The notes under the pieces: generated by a model | The model's database searches: none | Told to the model about the DNA's origin: nothing | What the model saw: only the letters and a program-made list of their open reading frames with translations | NCBI RefSeq assembly: GCF_021538615.1 | Contig: NZ_JAJHIZ010000002.1 | Coordinates: 124,001-188,000, forward strand | Origin: Niabella agricola | Lineage (GTDB): Bacteria > Bacteroidota > Bacteroidia > Chitinophagales > Chitinophagaceae | Length of the DNA: 64,000 nt | Reading direction: 5' to 3' | Shown here: in pieces, positions 54,155 through 63,942 of the stretch | How the letters are laid out: the number at the start of each line of letters is the position of its first letter | Numbering within the stretch: position 1 is the first letter of the stretch | Made by a program: the position numbers and the translations under genes

Positions 54155-54756
54155 CCGGCCCGATGAAAGTGAAACAAAAAAGGTGGACGTGTTCTTTCTT
54201 AGAAGGCAGTCCGCCGGGCAGTGAAAAGGGAAAACAAGCGGAACGGCGGCGATGGATGGCCCAGGCAGGTGCATAGCCCATCGCCAAAGCCTGCAGCGCC
54301 GGTTTCTCTGGTCCCGCCCCCTGGCGAAGAACAGACAGGCGGGATTCACCTCCTGGCGGACGAGATTTTTATTCGCCTGTTCATTATTTTTTTTATGGAT
54401 CTCATGAGCTCCCTTCGGTCGGTTGCTCCACTTTTCATTCCCGATTTATCGGGAGAAAAGTGGAAAGAAAAGAAACACGACCTTGAAATGTTCTGATTTT
54501 TCGAGGGCGCATCTCCGCATTAAGCCTGCTATCAAAAACTCAGCATTACGGCAGCATGATTGATCTCCTATACCTGATGTAATCTGTAAATTTCCTCATC
54601 CACTTTTGGTCAAGCAAAAGTGGAAGAGAAAAGAATACAATTGATCAATCACGTTTTTTTGTTTTCCAGTTTTTATCCCGTAAGGATAATCTTCACCTGT
54701 TGGAAAGCTGCAGCGCACCGGTAATAGCGTAACGTTTACGCCGCCCAGGCATATCG
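54155..54756. other. Gene-free repeat-derived region
   Basis: No credible protein. It contains another CCACTTTTG/CAAAAGTGG hairpin (54600-54623) and a TCCACTTTTC...GAAAAGTGGA hairpin with an inner CCCGATTTATCGGG (about 54428-54463), relatives of the hairpin in the 360-bp repeats. Confidence 0.5.
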
Positions 54757-54831
54757 ATTACCGCCGCGCTGCGGCTGGAAATGCCGTTTGTTGCTTCAAG
54801 CTATAAGGAGCACCGGCGCGCTGCGCCTTTA
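54757..54831. repeat. Inverted-pair repeat, copy B
   Basis: Reverse complement of 46667-46740 over ~74 bp. 54832-55152 has no recognised gene. Confidence 0.75.
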
Positions 54832-55152
54832 GCCATTTTTTAATTGGAGCCGATACCGGGGTGTTTTATGCGGGAATCGTCTTTCTTTTCTTTATGCCTG
54901 TGCGATTGGCGGGGAGAAAAAAGCAAAGGAAGAAACCACACTTTAAAATATTCCGTACTTGGCATACCCTCATTGATTTTGTGTTTACAAATGGAAACCT
55001 CAGCCGATTATTCTTCGCTACCTGACGTGATCCGTCACGGGCAATTTCGGCATCCGACAAAAAGCTTGTCGGTCAATAGCTGCTGATCCGCCCCGGCGGA
55101 CCGATCACCCGTTTTAACAAGGCTGATCCCGGTCCGGCAGCATACCCTAACC

Positions 55153-55300
55153 GATACAGAAAGGATATACGAGCGATACAGCCAGGATACAGCCAGGATA
55201 TAGAAAGGATACAGAAACGATATACAAAGAGGTCAGAAGGGATCAGAAGGGATCAGAAGCGGTCACAAGTGATCAGAAGGGATCACAAGAGATCAAAAAG
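55153..55300. repeat. Compound minisatellite: 7 x 11 bp then 7 x 10 bp
   Basis: 55153-55229 splits exactly into seven 11-mers of the type GATACAGAAAG, GATATACGAGC, GATACAGCCAG. After one base, 55231-55300 splits into seven 10-mers of the type GATCAGAAGG, GGTCACAAGT. All copies are phased and purine-rich. There are no spacers, so it is not a CRISPR array. Confidence 0.95.
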
Positions 55301-55564
55301 ATAAACCGGCGCATAAAATGGCCAACTTTATGGCTGCAATATTAGAGGCTGACTTCCCGCTGACCGGGCAGATCCGGTACACCGCAGCTTGATGGTCGGC
55401 GAACATCCGAGCAAAAGATCAGCGGAAACCTGGTGGCAGGCAGGTCTGCAGGAAATAGGGATCCTGTTTAAAAATAAGATGATCAGCAGACTGCGTATTT
55501 GCCGGTTATCCCAGGCCATCTGCGGCCGGCAAGGATGCGCGTATATGTAGGAACATATAATAAT

Positions 55565-55608
55565 GGCCCGGTTTGAACCAGCCCAGTGCCGGCAGGACGG
55601 GCCTTTTT
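55565..55608 (+). terminator. Possible terminator of unknown transcript
   Basis: GGCCCG (55565) pairs with CGGGCC (55598), followed by TTTTT; the loop is long. No gene is recognised between 55301 and 55564, so any transcript would be non-coding. 55609-55901 is AT-rich leader for the SusC gene. Confidence 0.35.
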
Positions 55609-55901
55609 ATTCGGTTTTTTATAATTGTCTGTTTTATAACTATTTATAGGTTTTCATCAATGATGTGTCTTCCGTATGCGGCAACAACTGCTGCCGGCTT
55701 AGCGGCATGAGCATATATAAAGCATACATATGGCATACATATATCGAACCGGGTATAGTTGTCGTTCTAGTGTTTATATGTTTGTAAATTATTGATAATC
55801 AAATATGAAAATTTATTTATAAAAAAAATTTTGTTCCAGAATAAAATAATATGTATCTATGTATGTACAATTGATTTTTTATTTAACCTTGCCGGTCATT
55901 T

Positions 55902-58900
55902 ATGAACAAAAACTTACTGAGCTTGCTGAAGAAAAAGTATGTGTATGCCTGTATGCTCCTGCTGCTGGGAAACGCATCCGCGGGGCAGGAGGCCCTCAAA
56001 GTCACGGGAAAAGTATCCGATACAAAAGGTCAGGTCATTCCCGGGGCCAACATTACCATTAAGCACACGCAAACGGGAACCGTTACCGCTGCCAATGGTA
56101 CCTATGCCATTGATATCCGGAACGGGATGGATACCCTGGTGTTTTCCTACGTGGGCTACCTGCCCAGGGAGGAACCCGTAAACGGGCGACCGGTGCTGGA
56201 CGTGGTATTAACGGAAGATAAGGGCGACCTGGATGATGTGGTGGTGGTGGCCTATGGGCAGCAAAAAAAAGAGAGTATGGTGAGCTCCATTACCGCCATC
56301 AATCCGAAAGAACTGAAGGGGCCTACCAGTAACCTTACCACCATGCTGGCCGGCCGCATTTCCGGGCTGATCTCTTACCAGCGCAGCGGTGAACCGGGTG
56401 CGGATAACGCCGCCTTTTTTATCCGGGGTATTTCTTCGTTCGGCTCCGGTAAACTGGATCCGCTGATCCTGATCGATGGTATGGAATCCAGCGGCACGGA
56501 ACTGGCCCGCGTGCAGCCGGATGATATTGCGGGTTTCTCCGTTTTAAAAGATGCGGCCGCGGCATCCCTTTATGGTGCACGGGGGGCCAACGGGGTGATA
56601 CTGGTTACCACCAAATCGGGTAAAACCGGCGCCACCCGGATGAACATCCGGTTTGAAAACTCCACTTCCTCCAATACCCGCAACTTCCGGATGGCAGATA
56701 ATATCACCTATATGCAGCTGGCCAATGAAGCGGCGTTGACGCGTAACCCCCTCAACCCCTTGCCGTATGATCAGAACAAGATCGACCATACCATTGCGGG
56801 CGATAATCCGTATCTCTACCCCAGCAATAACTGGATCGACGCACTGATAAAAAAATATACCAACAATCAGCGCCTGAACCTGAACCTGACCGGCGGCAGC
56901 CAGCGGGCACAGTATTATGTGGGCGCTACCGCCAACCAGGACAACGGTGTATTGAAACGGCAGGCGGGCACAAACGTAAACAATAACATCCAGCTGCGCA
57001 GTTACGAGGTACGGTCCAACATCAACCTGAAGTTAACGTCTACTACAGAAGCCATTATCCGTACCTCCGGTAATTTTGATGACTACAACGGTCCCATCGG
57101 CGGCGGTGCGGCTATTTTTTCAAGTGCTTTAAATGCCAACCCCGTTCTTTTCCCGGCCATCTTCCCGGCTTCGGACCTGCCCCTGGTAAAGCATCCGCTG
57201 TTTGGTAATGCCGCAAGGGGATTAAATGGTGAGGTATATGCCAACCCCTACGCATCCATGGTTTCGGGCTTTCAGCAATACAATACCTCTACCCTGAACG
57301 TTCAGGCAGAGGTAAAGCAGGACCTGAAGTTTGTAACACCGGGTTTATCCGCACGGGTAATGATCTATACCAAACGGTATTCTTATTTTAGCCTGAGCCG
57401 CCAATACAATCCCTTCTTTTATGCGGCCAGTCCTACGGTGATCGATCCCAATGCTTACCGGCTGACCTTGCTGAATGAAAATACGGCCACCGAATACCTG
57501 AACTACAATGCAGGGCCGAAGATCGTAAATACCACAACCTATGCGGAAGCGGCCGTTAACTATAACCGCACGTTTAATAACGTACACAATATTGGCGGAT
57601 TGCTGATCGGCATCCGCCGCAATTACCTCAATGGCAACGCCGGCGATCTGCAAGCTTCCCTTCCGTTCCGCAACCAGGGTGTATCCGGAAGGTTTACCTA
57701 CGGGTATGATAACCGCTACCTGTTTGAGGCCAACTTCGGGTATAACGGTTCGGAACGTTTTGCAAAGAACAACCGCTATGGCTTCTTTCCCTCGGTAGGG
57801 GTGGCCTGGAATATCAGCAATGAAAAATTCTTTGAAGACCTGGTGTCCGTGGTTTCCAAACTGAAATTACGCGCCACCTACGGGTTGGTGGGGAATGACC
57901 AGATCGGCAATGCCAACGACCGCTTCTTTTACCTGTCTAACGTAAACCTGAATGATAACAACCTGCGGTATTATTTTGGTGAAAACTATGCGCAGTCGCG
58001 CCCGGGTGTATCCATTTCCCGGTATCCCAATGAAGGCATCACCTGGGAAAAATCAAAGAAAGTAAATATCGGTATGGACCTGGGGTTATGGAATGCGCTC
58101 AATGTAACGGTAGATGCCTATAAGGAGCGCCGGAGCAATATCCTGATGGTGCGGTCCTATATTCCCACCACCATGGGCCTGGGGCCGAATGTAAGTGCAA
58201 ACGTAGGTGTGGCGGAAGGCCTGGGTGTGGATGTGGCCATGGATTATAACAAAACATTCGGCAGATCCTGGTTACAGGCACGGGGTACGTTTACCTATGC
58301 GGCCAGCAAGCTGCTGGTAAATGAAGAACCGGAGTACCCGGCAAACATGCAGTACCTATCCCGTGTGGGCCAGTCGCTGGGCCAGGTATACGGGCTGGTT
58401 GCCGAGCGGCTGTTTGTAGACGACGAAGATGTAAAAAATTCACCCAAACAGAACTTTGGAGAGGTAAGAGGGGGCGATATCAAATACCGCGATCTGAACG
58501 GTGACGGCCAGATCACGAACCTGGACATGATCAACGGCCTGGGATACCCGGTTACGCCTGAAATCATTTATGGGTTTGGTTTCTCCTTTGGCTTCCACAA
58601 TTTTGATATCAGCACCTTCTTCCAGGGCTCGGCGCGCTCTTCGCTTTTTATTGATCCCGAAGCCATTTCTCCCTTTGTAGCTGATGGCGCTAACCAGCAC
58701 GGCTTGCTGAAAGTGATCGCCGATGACCATTGGTCTGAGGACAACCGCAACCTGTATGCCTTTTGGCCAAGGCTGGGGCTTACACAAAACAGCAACAACA
58801 ACCAACCCTCCAACTGGTGGATGCGCAACGGTGCCTTCCTGAGAATGAAAAGCGCGGAGATCGGCTACAACATCGGCAACAAAGGGCTGAAGAAATACCG

Positions 58901-59045
58901 GATAGCCGGACTGCGGCTCTACGCCAATGGCAGCAACCTGTTCCTGATCAGTGCCTTTAAGCTCTGGGATCCCGAGCAGGGTGGCAACGGATTGGGCTAC
59001 CCCATTCAGCGCGTATTCAATTTCGGTATCAACGTTCAGCTATAA
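55902..59045 (+). CDS. SusC/RagA TonB-dependent transporter (no STN domain)
   Basis: 1047-aa outer-membrane barrel. The signal peptide (YACMLLLLGNASAGQ) leads directly to a carboxypeptidase-D-like domain (VTGKVSDTKGQVIPGANITI), then the plug (VVVAYGQQKKESMVSSITAI; ILIDGMES; FSVLKDAAAASLYGARGANG) and the barrel, ending VFNFGINVQL. The STN domain of the first SusC is missing and no sigma/anti-sigma genes are adjacent, so regulation must differ, perhaps by a hybrid two-component or other regulator outside the window. SusD follows 19 bases later. Confidence 0.97.
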   Translation: MNKNLLSLLKKKYVYACMLLLLGNASAGQEALKVTGKVSDTKGQVIPGANITIKHTQTGTVTAANGTYAIDIRNGMDTLVFSYVGYLPREEPVNGRPVLDVVLTEDKGDLDDVVVVAYGQQKKESMVSSITAINPKELKGPTSNLTTMLAGRISGLISYQRSGEPGADNAAFFIRGISSFGSGKLDPLILIDGMESSGTELARVQPDDIAGFSVLKDAAAASLYGARGANGVILVTTKSGKTGATRMNIRFENSTSSNTRNFRMADNITYMQLANEAALTRNPLNPLPYDQNKIDHTIAGDNPYLYPSNNWIDALIKKYTNNQRLNLNLTGGSQRAQYYVGATANQDNGVLKRQAGTNVNNNIQLRSYEVRSNINLKLTSTTEAIIRTSGNFDDYNGPIGGGAAIFSSALNANPVLFPAIFPASDLPLVKHPLFGNAARGLNGEVYANPYASMVSGFQQYNTSTLNVQAEVKQDLKFVTPGLSARVMIYTKRYSYFSLSRQYNPFFYAASPTVIDPNAYRLTLLNENTATEYLNYNAGPKIVNTTTYAEAAVNYNRTFNNVHNIGGLLIGIRRNYLNGNAGDLQASLPFRNQGVSGRFTYGYDNRYLFEANFGYNGSERFAKNNRYGFFPSVGVAWNISNEKFFEDLVSVVSKLKLRATYGLVGNDQIGNANDRFFYLSNVNLNDNNLRYYFGENYAQSRPGVSISRYPNEGITWEKSKKVNIGMDLGLWNALNVTVDAYKERRSNILMVRSYIPTTMGLGPNVSANVGVAEGLGVDVAMDYNKTFGRSWLQARGTFTYAASKLLVNEEPEYPANMQYLSRVGQSLGQVYGLVAERLFVDDEDVKNSPKQNFGEVRGGDIKYRDLNGDGQITNLDMINGLGYPVTPEIIYGFGFSFGFHNFDISTFFQGSARSSLFIDPEAISPFVADGANQHGLLKVIADDHWSEDNRNLYAFWPRLGLTQNSNNNQPSNWWMRNGAFLRMKSAEIGYNIGNKGLKKYRIAGLRLYANGSNLFLISAFKLWDPEQGGNGLGYPIQRVFNFGINVQL

Positions 59046-59064
59046 CAGAAAAAACTAAAAATAT

Positions 59065-61005
59065 ATGTACGCAATCGATCGTCATTTATCATTTATAAAA
59101 AATACCCGCCGGGGGCTATGCCTCCTTAGCCTGTGCGGGGTACTGGCCGTACTGGCCTCCTGCAAAAAAGGCTTCCTGGATCTTGTTCCGGATAATGTGC
59201 CCACGCTGGATCACGCATTTTCCAATCGCCTGGAGGCTGAAAAATATTTATATACCTGCTATGCCTATCTGCCGCAGGAAGGGCATCCGGATAAAAACCC
59301 GGCCTTCAGTGGCGGAGATGAGGCCTGGACCTATTGGCCCATGATCGAAGATTTTTTTTACCGCGATCCCTATCAGATTGCCCGCGGCGAGCAACGGCAA
59401 ACCGACCCCTTTATGAATTACTGGGATGGGTATGACGGTAAGTCGCTCTGGCAGGGAATCCGCAACTGCAATATCTTTCTTGAAAGCATCGACCGGGTAG
59501 CGGATCTGCAGCCCTATGAAAAAGTACGGTGGATTGCCGAGGCAAAATTCCTGAAGGCCTATTTTCACTGGTACCTGTTCCGCATGTATGGTCCCATTCC
59601 GCTGATGGATAAAAACCTGCCCATCACCGCATCGCCCGCCGAAGTAAAAGTGTACCGGCAGCCGGTAGACTCCGTGGTAAATTATATTGCCGCACTAATC
59701 GATGATGCTGCCGCGGGGGATAATAATACCGGGTTGCCGTTAACGATTACCAGTACCGCAACCGAACTCGGACGCATTACCAAGGTAGCGGCGCTGGCCA
59801 TAAAAGCACGGCTGCTGGTAACGGCAGCAAGTCCGCTGTTTAACGGCAATAATGATTTTACTGGCTTTAAAAATAACAACGGCCAGGTGTTGTTCAATCC
59901 GCAATATGATGCCGGTAAGTGGACGCGCGCCCGGGAAGCCTGTAAGGCGGCGATTGACGCGGCACAGACCGCCGGCTTAAAACTATACTATTTTAATCCA
60001 TCCATTATTAATGTTGATCATGCCACCCGTGTTGAAATGAATATCCGCAATGCCGTGTGTGAAAAATGGAACAGTGAGCTGATCTGGGGACTCACCACGG
60101 GCGGTGATCCTACCTTTTGGCTGCAAACCTATGCCTGCCCGCAGCTGGACCCCAACCAGTTTAACATTAACCTGAAAGGCAAACTGGCGCCTCCCATGAA
60201 AATGGCAGAGCTGTTCTATACCAAAAACGGTGTACCCATAGAAGAAGATAAAACCTGGGACTATGCCAACCGGTTTCATTTGCGGACGGCTACCGGGAAG
60301 GATACCGGTATCCAGGAAGGCTATAAGACCGTTGGACTGCATTTTGACCGCGAGCCCCGGTTTTATGCGGATATGGGCTTTGACGGTTCAAAATGGTTTA
60401 TGCGGAACGGCAACTACAATATACAAAGTAAACTGGGCGAGTACTCCGGTAAAAAACAAAGCCGGATCTATTCGGTAACGGGGTATTTTACCAAGAAGAT
60501 CGTAAACTGGAACCTGGTTTACAACAACACCTCCTTACAGGTAGAATCCTATCCCTGGCCGGTCATGCGGCTGAGTGATCTGTACCTGCTGTATGCCGAG
60601 GCGCTGAATGAATCGGGCAGCCCCGCAGAAGCCTTGTCGTATCTCAACCAGATCCGTGCAAGAGCCGGGTTGCAGTCGGTAGAGCAATCCTGGTCTATGT
60701 ACTCCAACCGCGCATCCAAATACCAGTCGGCAGAAGGCCTGCGGGACATCATCCGGCAGGAGCGGGGTATCGAGATGGCCTTTGAAGGCAGCCGCTTCTG
60801 GGACCTGCGCCGTTGGAAAACCGCTCCGCAAACCTTAAGCAGCGCCATTTATGGATGGGATATCCTGCAAACAACGTATGAAGATTACAATCGCCGGGTG
60901 CTGCTGTACAGCCCGCAGTTTATTGCGCCCCGCGATTATTTCTGGCCGGTACGGGAATACAACCTGCAGATCAATCCCAACCTGGTACAAAACCCCGGCT
61001 GGTAG
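59065..61005 (+). CDS. SusD/RagB surface glycan-binding lipoprotein
   Basis: 646 aa with lipobox LAVLASCKK (lipidated Cys ~33). SusD features: KVRWIAEAKFLKAYFHWYLF, RLSDLYLLYAEALNESGSPA, IRQERGIEMAFEGSRFWDLR and the end VREYNLQINPNLVQNPGW. It pairs with the SusC just upstream. The length exceeds the first SusD (594 aa) through a longer middle section. Ligand unknown. Confidence 0.96.
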   Translation: MYAIDRHLSFIKNTRRGLCLLSLCGVLAVLASCKKGFLDLVPDNVPTLDHAFSNRLEAEKYLYTCYAYLPQEGHPDKNPAFSGGDEAWTYWPMIEDFFYRDPYQIARGEQRQTDPFMNYWDGYDGKSLWQGIRNCNIFLESIDRVADLQPYEKVRWIAEAKFLKAYFHWYLFRMYGPIPLMDKNLPITASPAEVKVYRQPVDSVVNYIAALIDDAAAGDNNTGLPLTITSTATELGRITKVAALAIKARLLVTAASPLFNGNNDFTGFKNNNGQVLFNPQYDAGKWTRAREACKAAIDAAQTAGLKLYYFNPSIINVDHATRVEMNIRNAVCEKWNSELIWGLTTGGDPTFWLQTYACPQLDPNQFNINLKGKLAPPMKMAELFYTKNGVPIEEDKTWDYANRFHLRTATGKDTGIQEGYKTVGLHFDREPRFYADMGFDGSKWFMRNGNYNIQSKLGEYSGKKQSRIYSVTGYFTKKIVNWNLVYNNTSLQVESYPWPVMRLSDLYLLYAEALNESGSPAEALSYLNQIRARAGLQSVEQSWSMYSNRASKYQSAEGLRDIIRQERGIEMAFEGSRFWDLRRWKTAPQTLSSAIYGWDILQTTYEDYNRRVLLYSPQFIAPRDYFWPVREYNLQINPNLVQNPGW

Positions 61006-61048
61006 CCACAGGAGTATTTAATTACCAACGATGCTTAAATGTATTGAA

Positions 61049-62218
61049 ATGAAAAAATGTATTTGTTATTATAGTCTTTTTTGTTTTTTGCTGGTAACGA
61101 TGGCCTGCAAACGGGAAGTGGCCGGTCCGGCGGTAAAGGATGATCGCGTACCGGAGCCCCTGCGTGATGTAACAATCGAGAACCTGAACGGTGCTGCCCG
61201 CATCAGTTACGAGCTGCCGGAGGATCCGGACCTGCTGTATGTAAAGGCACGGTACACCACCCGGCGGGGTACAGTGCGGGAAACAAAAGTGAGCCGTTAT
61301 AACCGCAGTATCCTGGTAGACGGGTTTGGAGATACCAGCGACTACAAGGTATCACTCTATGCCGTAGATAAAAGTGAGAACAGCTCCGCGGCTGTGGATG
61401 TAACCGTGCGCCCGCTGGAGCCGCCGATCTGGATCGTGCGCCGGCAACTGAAGCTGGCTCCTGATTTCGGAGGCGTGAATGTAAAGTACACCAATCCCGG
61501 GGAACAGGACCTGGCCATTGTAGTACTGGCCGATGATTCGCTGGGACGGTTTGCACCGCAGACCACGAAATACACGAACCTGAAAACCGGCGATTTCTCT
61601 ACCCGCAATATGCCCGATGTGCCTACAAAGTTTGGGGTGTATATAAGGGATCGCTGGGGCAATATTTCAGACACGCTCATTACACAACTGACGCCGCTGT
61701 TTGAAGCATTGCTGGATCGTACAAAGATGAAGGGACTTGCGCTGCCCACGGATGCACCGCTGGGGCATGGTGGCAATATTGCCGGGCTTTTTGACGGAAG
61801 CACCACCGCCGGGTTTTACCATTCTTCGGATGCTGCACGGATGCCGCAATGGTTTACCTACGACATGGGCGTAACAGCCAAATTAAGCCGCCTGGTATGG
61901 TTTATGCGCCCGGGCTTTTACTACACGCTGCACAATCCTAAAGAAGTAGAAATATGGGGATCGAACAACCCCAATCCCGATGGAAGTTTTGATGATAGCT
62001 GGACCCTGCTGACCACCGCTACACAAACAAAGCCCTCCGGGCTTCCCGAGGGGCAGCTTTCGCAGGCGGATATTGATGCGGCACTGGCCGGGTATACCGT
62101 AGTGTTTCCGCTGAATACGCCCAAGGTGCGGTACATCCGTTTTAAAACCCTGAAGAACTGGTCGAACGGAACCTATGTGAATTTTTATGAGATCATGATG
62201 TGGGGCGATACTAAATAA
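61049..62218 (+). CDS. Surface lipoprotein, DUF4959/DUF5126/DUF5000-like
   Basis: Lipoprotein signal FLLVTMAC with start at ATG 61049 (61031 is in frame). Two fibronectin-like beta domains (RDVTIENLNGAARISYELPE; IWIVRRQLKLAPDFGGVNVK) are followed by a C-terminal F5/8-like domain of the DUF5000 type (HGGNIAGLFDGSTTAGFYHS; VEIWGSNNPNPDGSFDDSWT; RYIRFKTLKNWSNGTYVNFY). Such proteins sit downstream of SusD and are thought to capture glycans at the surface. Not enzymatic by appearance. Confidence 0.85.
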   Translation: MKKCICYYSLFCFLLVTMACKREVAGPAVKDDRVPEPLRDVTIENLNGAARISYELPEDPDLLYVKARYTTRRGTVRETKVSRYNRSILVDGFGDTSDYKVSLYAVDKSENSSAAVDVTVRPLEPPIWIVRRQLKLAPDFGGVNVKYTNPGEQDLAIVVLADDSLGRFAPQTTKYTNLKTGDFSTRNMPDVPTKFGVYIRDRWGNISDTLITQLTPLFEALLDRTKMKGLALPTDAPLGHGGNIAGLFDGSTTAGFYHSSDAARMPQWFTYDMGVTAKLSRLVWFMRPGFYYTLHNPKEVEIWGSNNPNPDGSFDDSWTLLTTATQTKPSGLPEGQLSQADIDAALAGYTVVFPLNTPKVRYIRFKTLKNWSNGTYVNFYEIMMWGDTK

Positions 62219-62246
62219 TTCATCTGTTAACAAGAAATACGAATAC

Positions 62247-63452
62247 ATGAAACGGATCAATAGTGTAATAGTTTTAGGGATGCTGCTGGTGGCCGCTATG
62301 CAGTCCTGTACCAAAACCAGCGGCGATGCCTATCGCCGGTACCTGGAAAGCGGCGAGATCACCTACCCGGGACGGCTGGATACGGTGATTGTGCGGCCCG
62401 GGCATAACCGCATACAGCTTGCTGTCGTGCTGGGCAATGATCCGCTGGTAACCCGGTTGAGCATCCACTGGAACAACGGCCGCGATTCGATGGAGGTGCC
62501 CGTAAAACGCACAAAGGGAAGAGACACCCTTAACATATTGGTACCCGACCTCAGGGAAGGGAACTATAATTTCACCCTTTATACCTACGACAAAGAAAAT
62601 CATCAATCGGTAGTGGTCAATGCCTTTGGTGTGGCCTACGGTCAGAATTATACGGGGTCACTGGTGAACCGTACCCTGAGATCGGTGGAGCAATCGGAAG
62701 ACGGAAATAACCTGGTGCTGAACTGGGGCGAACCGGCCGGCGGTGAGCTGGGTGTTGATGTGGATTATACCGGGGCAAACGGAAGCGCCCAAAAGGTGGT
62801 GGTAGCGCCAACGGAAACGCGTACTGTACTGCCGGACTACCAGGGCAAATCGGTGCTCAGCTACCGGTCTAAATACAAACCGGATTCCACTGCTTTTGAA
62901 TTTTTTTACCCCGAAGCTTCCACCGTTACACTGCCGGCATTTGAGCGCCGTTTGCCTAAGTCGGGTTTTAAGGTGCTGGAGCTGCCAACCGATGTAAAAG
63001 ACGGCGGGTACGGCTGGCTGTTGCCTTATTTATGGGATGAAAAATATGATCCGCCGGGCTTTGCTACACAATCCATCATTCCCTGTTGGTTTACGATCGA
63101 CTGCGGATCTGCAGCAGCGCTCAGCCGCTTTAAAGTATGGCAGGCCAACGACCGGTTATACCAGCTGGAGAGCGTAAAAACATTCGAATTGTATGGAAGC
63201 AATAACCCGGCAGCGGATGGCAGCTGGGCCAGCTGGACGAAGATCGGTTCCTATCAATCCATTAAACCTTCCGGACTCCCGGTAGGGAATAATACGCAGG
63301 CGGATATCGATTATGCAAAAGCCGGTGAGGAGTTTTCCGTACCGGAGGGAACCGGGAAGTTCCGGTACTACCGGCTTAAATTGCTGTCGAACTGGGGCGG
63401 CAGCCATTTTATGACCCTGGAAGAAATAACCTTTTATACGCATGACCGGTAA
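62247..63452 (+). CDS. Surface lipoprotein, DUF4998/DUF5000-like
   Basis: Lipoprotein signal LVAAMQSC. The N-terminal DUF4998-like domain (YRRYLESGEITYPGRLDTVI; IHWNNGRDSMEVPVKR) is followed by a C-terminal F5/8-like domain like that of the preceding protein (WFTIDCGSAAALSRFKVWQA; ELYGSNNPAADGSWASWTKI; ADIDYAKAGEEFSVPEG). The two C-terminal domains are clearly related (both share KPSGLP and a following ADID), suggesting duplication with divergence of the N-domain. Probable surface glycan binding. Confidence 0.85.
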   Translation: MKRINSVIVLGMLLVAAMQSCTKTSGDAYRRYLESGEITYPGRLDTVIVRPGHNRIQLAVVLGNDPLVTRLSIHWNNGRDSMEVPVKRTKGRDTLNILVPDLREGNYNFTLYTYDKENHQSVVVNAFGVAYGQNYTGSLVNRTLRSVEQSEDGNNLVLNWGEPAGGELGVDVDYTGANGSAQKVVVAPTETRTVLPDYQGKSVLSYRSKYKPDSTAFEFFYPEASTVTLPAFERRLPKSGFKVLELPTDVKDGGYGWLLPYLWDEKYDPPGFATQSIIPCWFTIDCGSAAALSRFKVWQANDRLYQLESVKTFELYGSNNPAADGSWASWTKIGSYQSIKPSGLPVGNNTQADIDYAKAGEEFSVPEGTGKFRYYRLKLLSNWGGSHFMTLEEITFYTHDR

Positions 63453-63455
63453 TCG

Positions 63456-63917
63456 TTTTTCCCGCAGACTTACGCCGATTTTTTGCGCTGATCTTCGCAG
63501 AAAATCAATCCGCGGAAATCAGCGGTGTATGCAATCTGCGCCCATTAGCGGGAAAGCCGAAGGCCTCAATTTTTTTGGAAAAGCTTGAACGACTTAAAAT
63601 GAAGCGATTTGAATGTTTGGATGTGGTGGTATTTCCCGCAGATCTTCGCAGATTTTTTGCGCTAATCTTCGCAGAAAACCAATCAGCGGAAATCAGCGGT
63701 GTATTCAATCTGGCCCATCAGCGGGAAAGCCGAATGCCTCAATTTTTTTGGAAAAGCTTGAACGACTTAAAATGAAGCGATTTGAATGTTTGGATGTGGT
63801 GGTATTTCCCGCAAATCTTCGCCGATTTTTTGCGCAAATCTTCGCAGAAAATCAATCCGCAGAAATCAGCGGTGTATGCAATCTGCGCCCATCAGCGGGA
63901 AAGCCGAATGCCTCAAA
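63456..63917. repeat. ~173-bp tandem repeat (about 2.7 copies)
   Basis: The motif TTTCCCGCAGAtCTTCGC...AAATCAGCGGTGTAT...CAGCGGGAAAGCCGAA recurs at about 63458, 63632 and 63805 (period 173-174 bp), with identical spacer blocks such as AAAAGCTTGAACGACTTAAA. It is rich in CGCAGA/TCTGCG words. Open frames across it are a by-product of the repeat. Confidence 0.9.
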
Positions 63918-63942
63918 GAATACTTCAATCTTAAAATAAAAA

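Noticed and set aside
55153..55300. CRISPR-like short repeats
   Set aside because: Units are contiguous 10-11 bp with no spacers and no cas genes are near.
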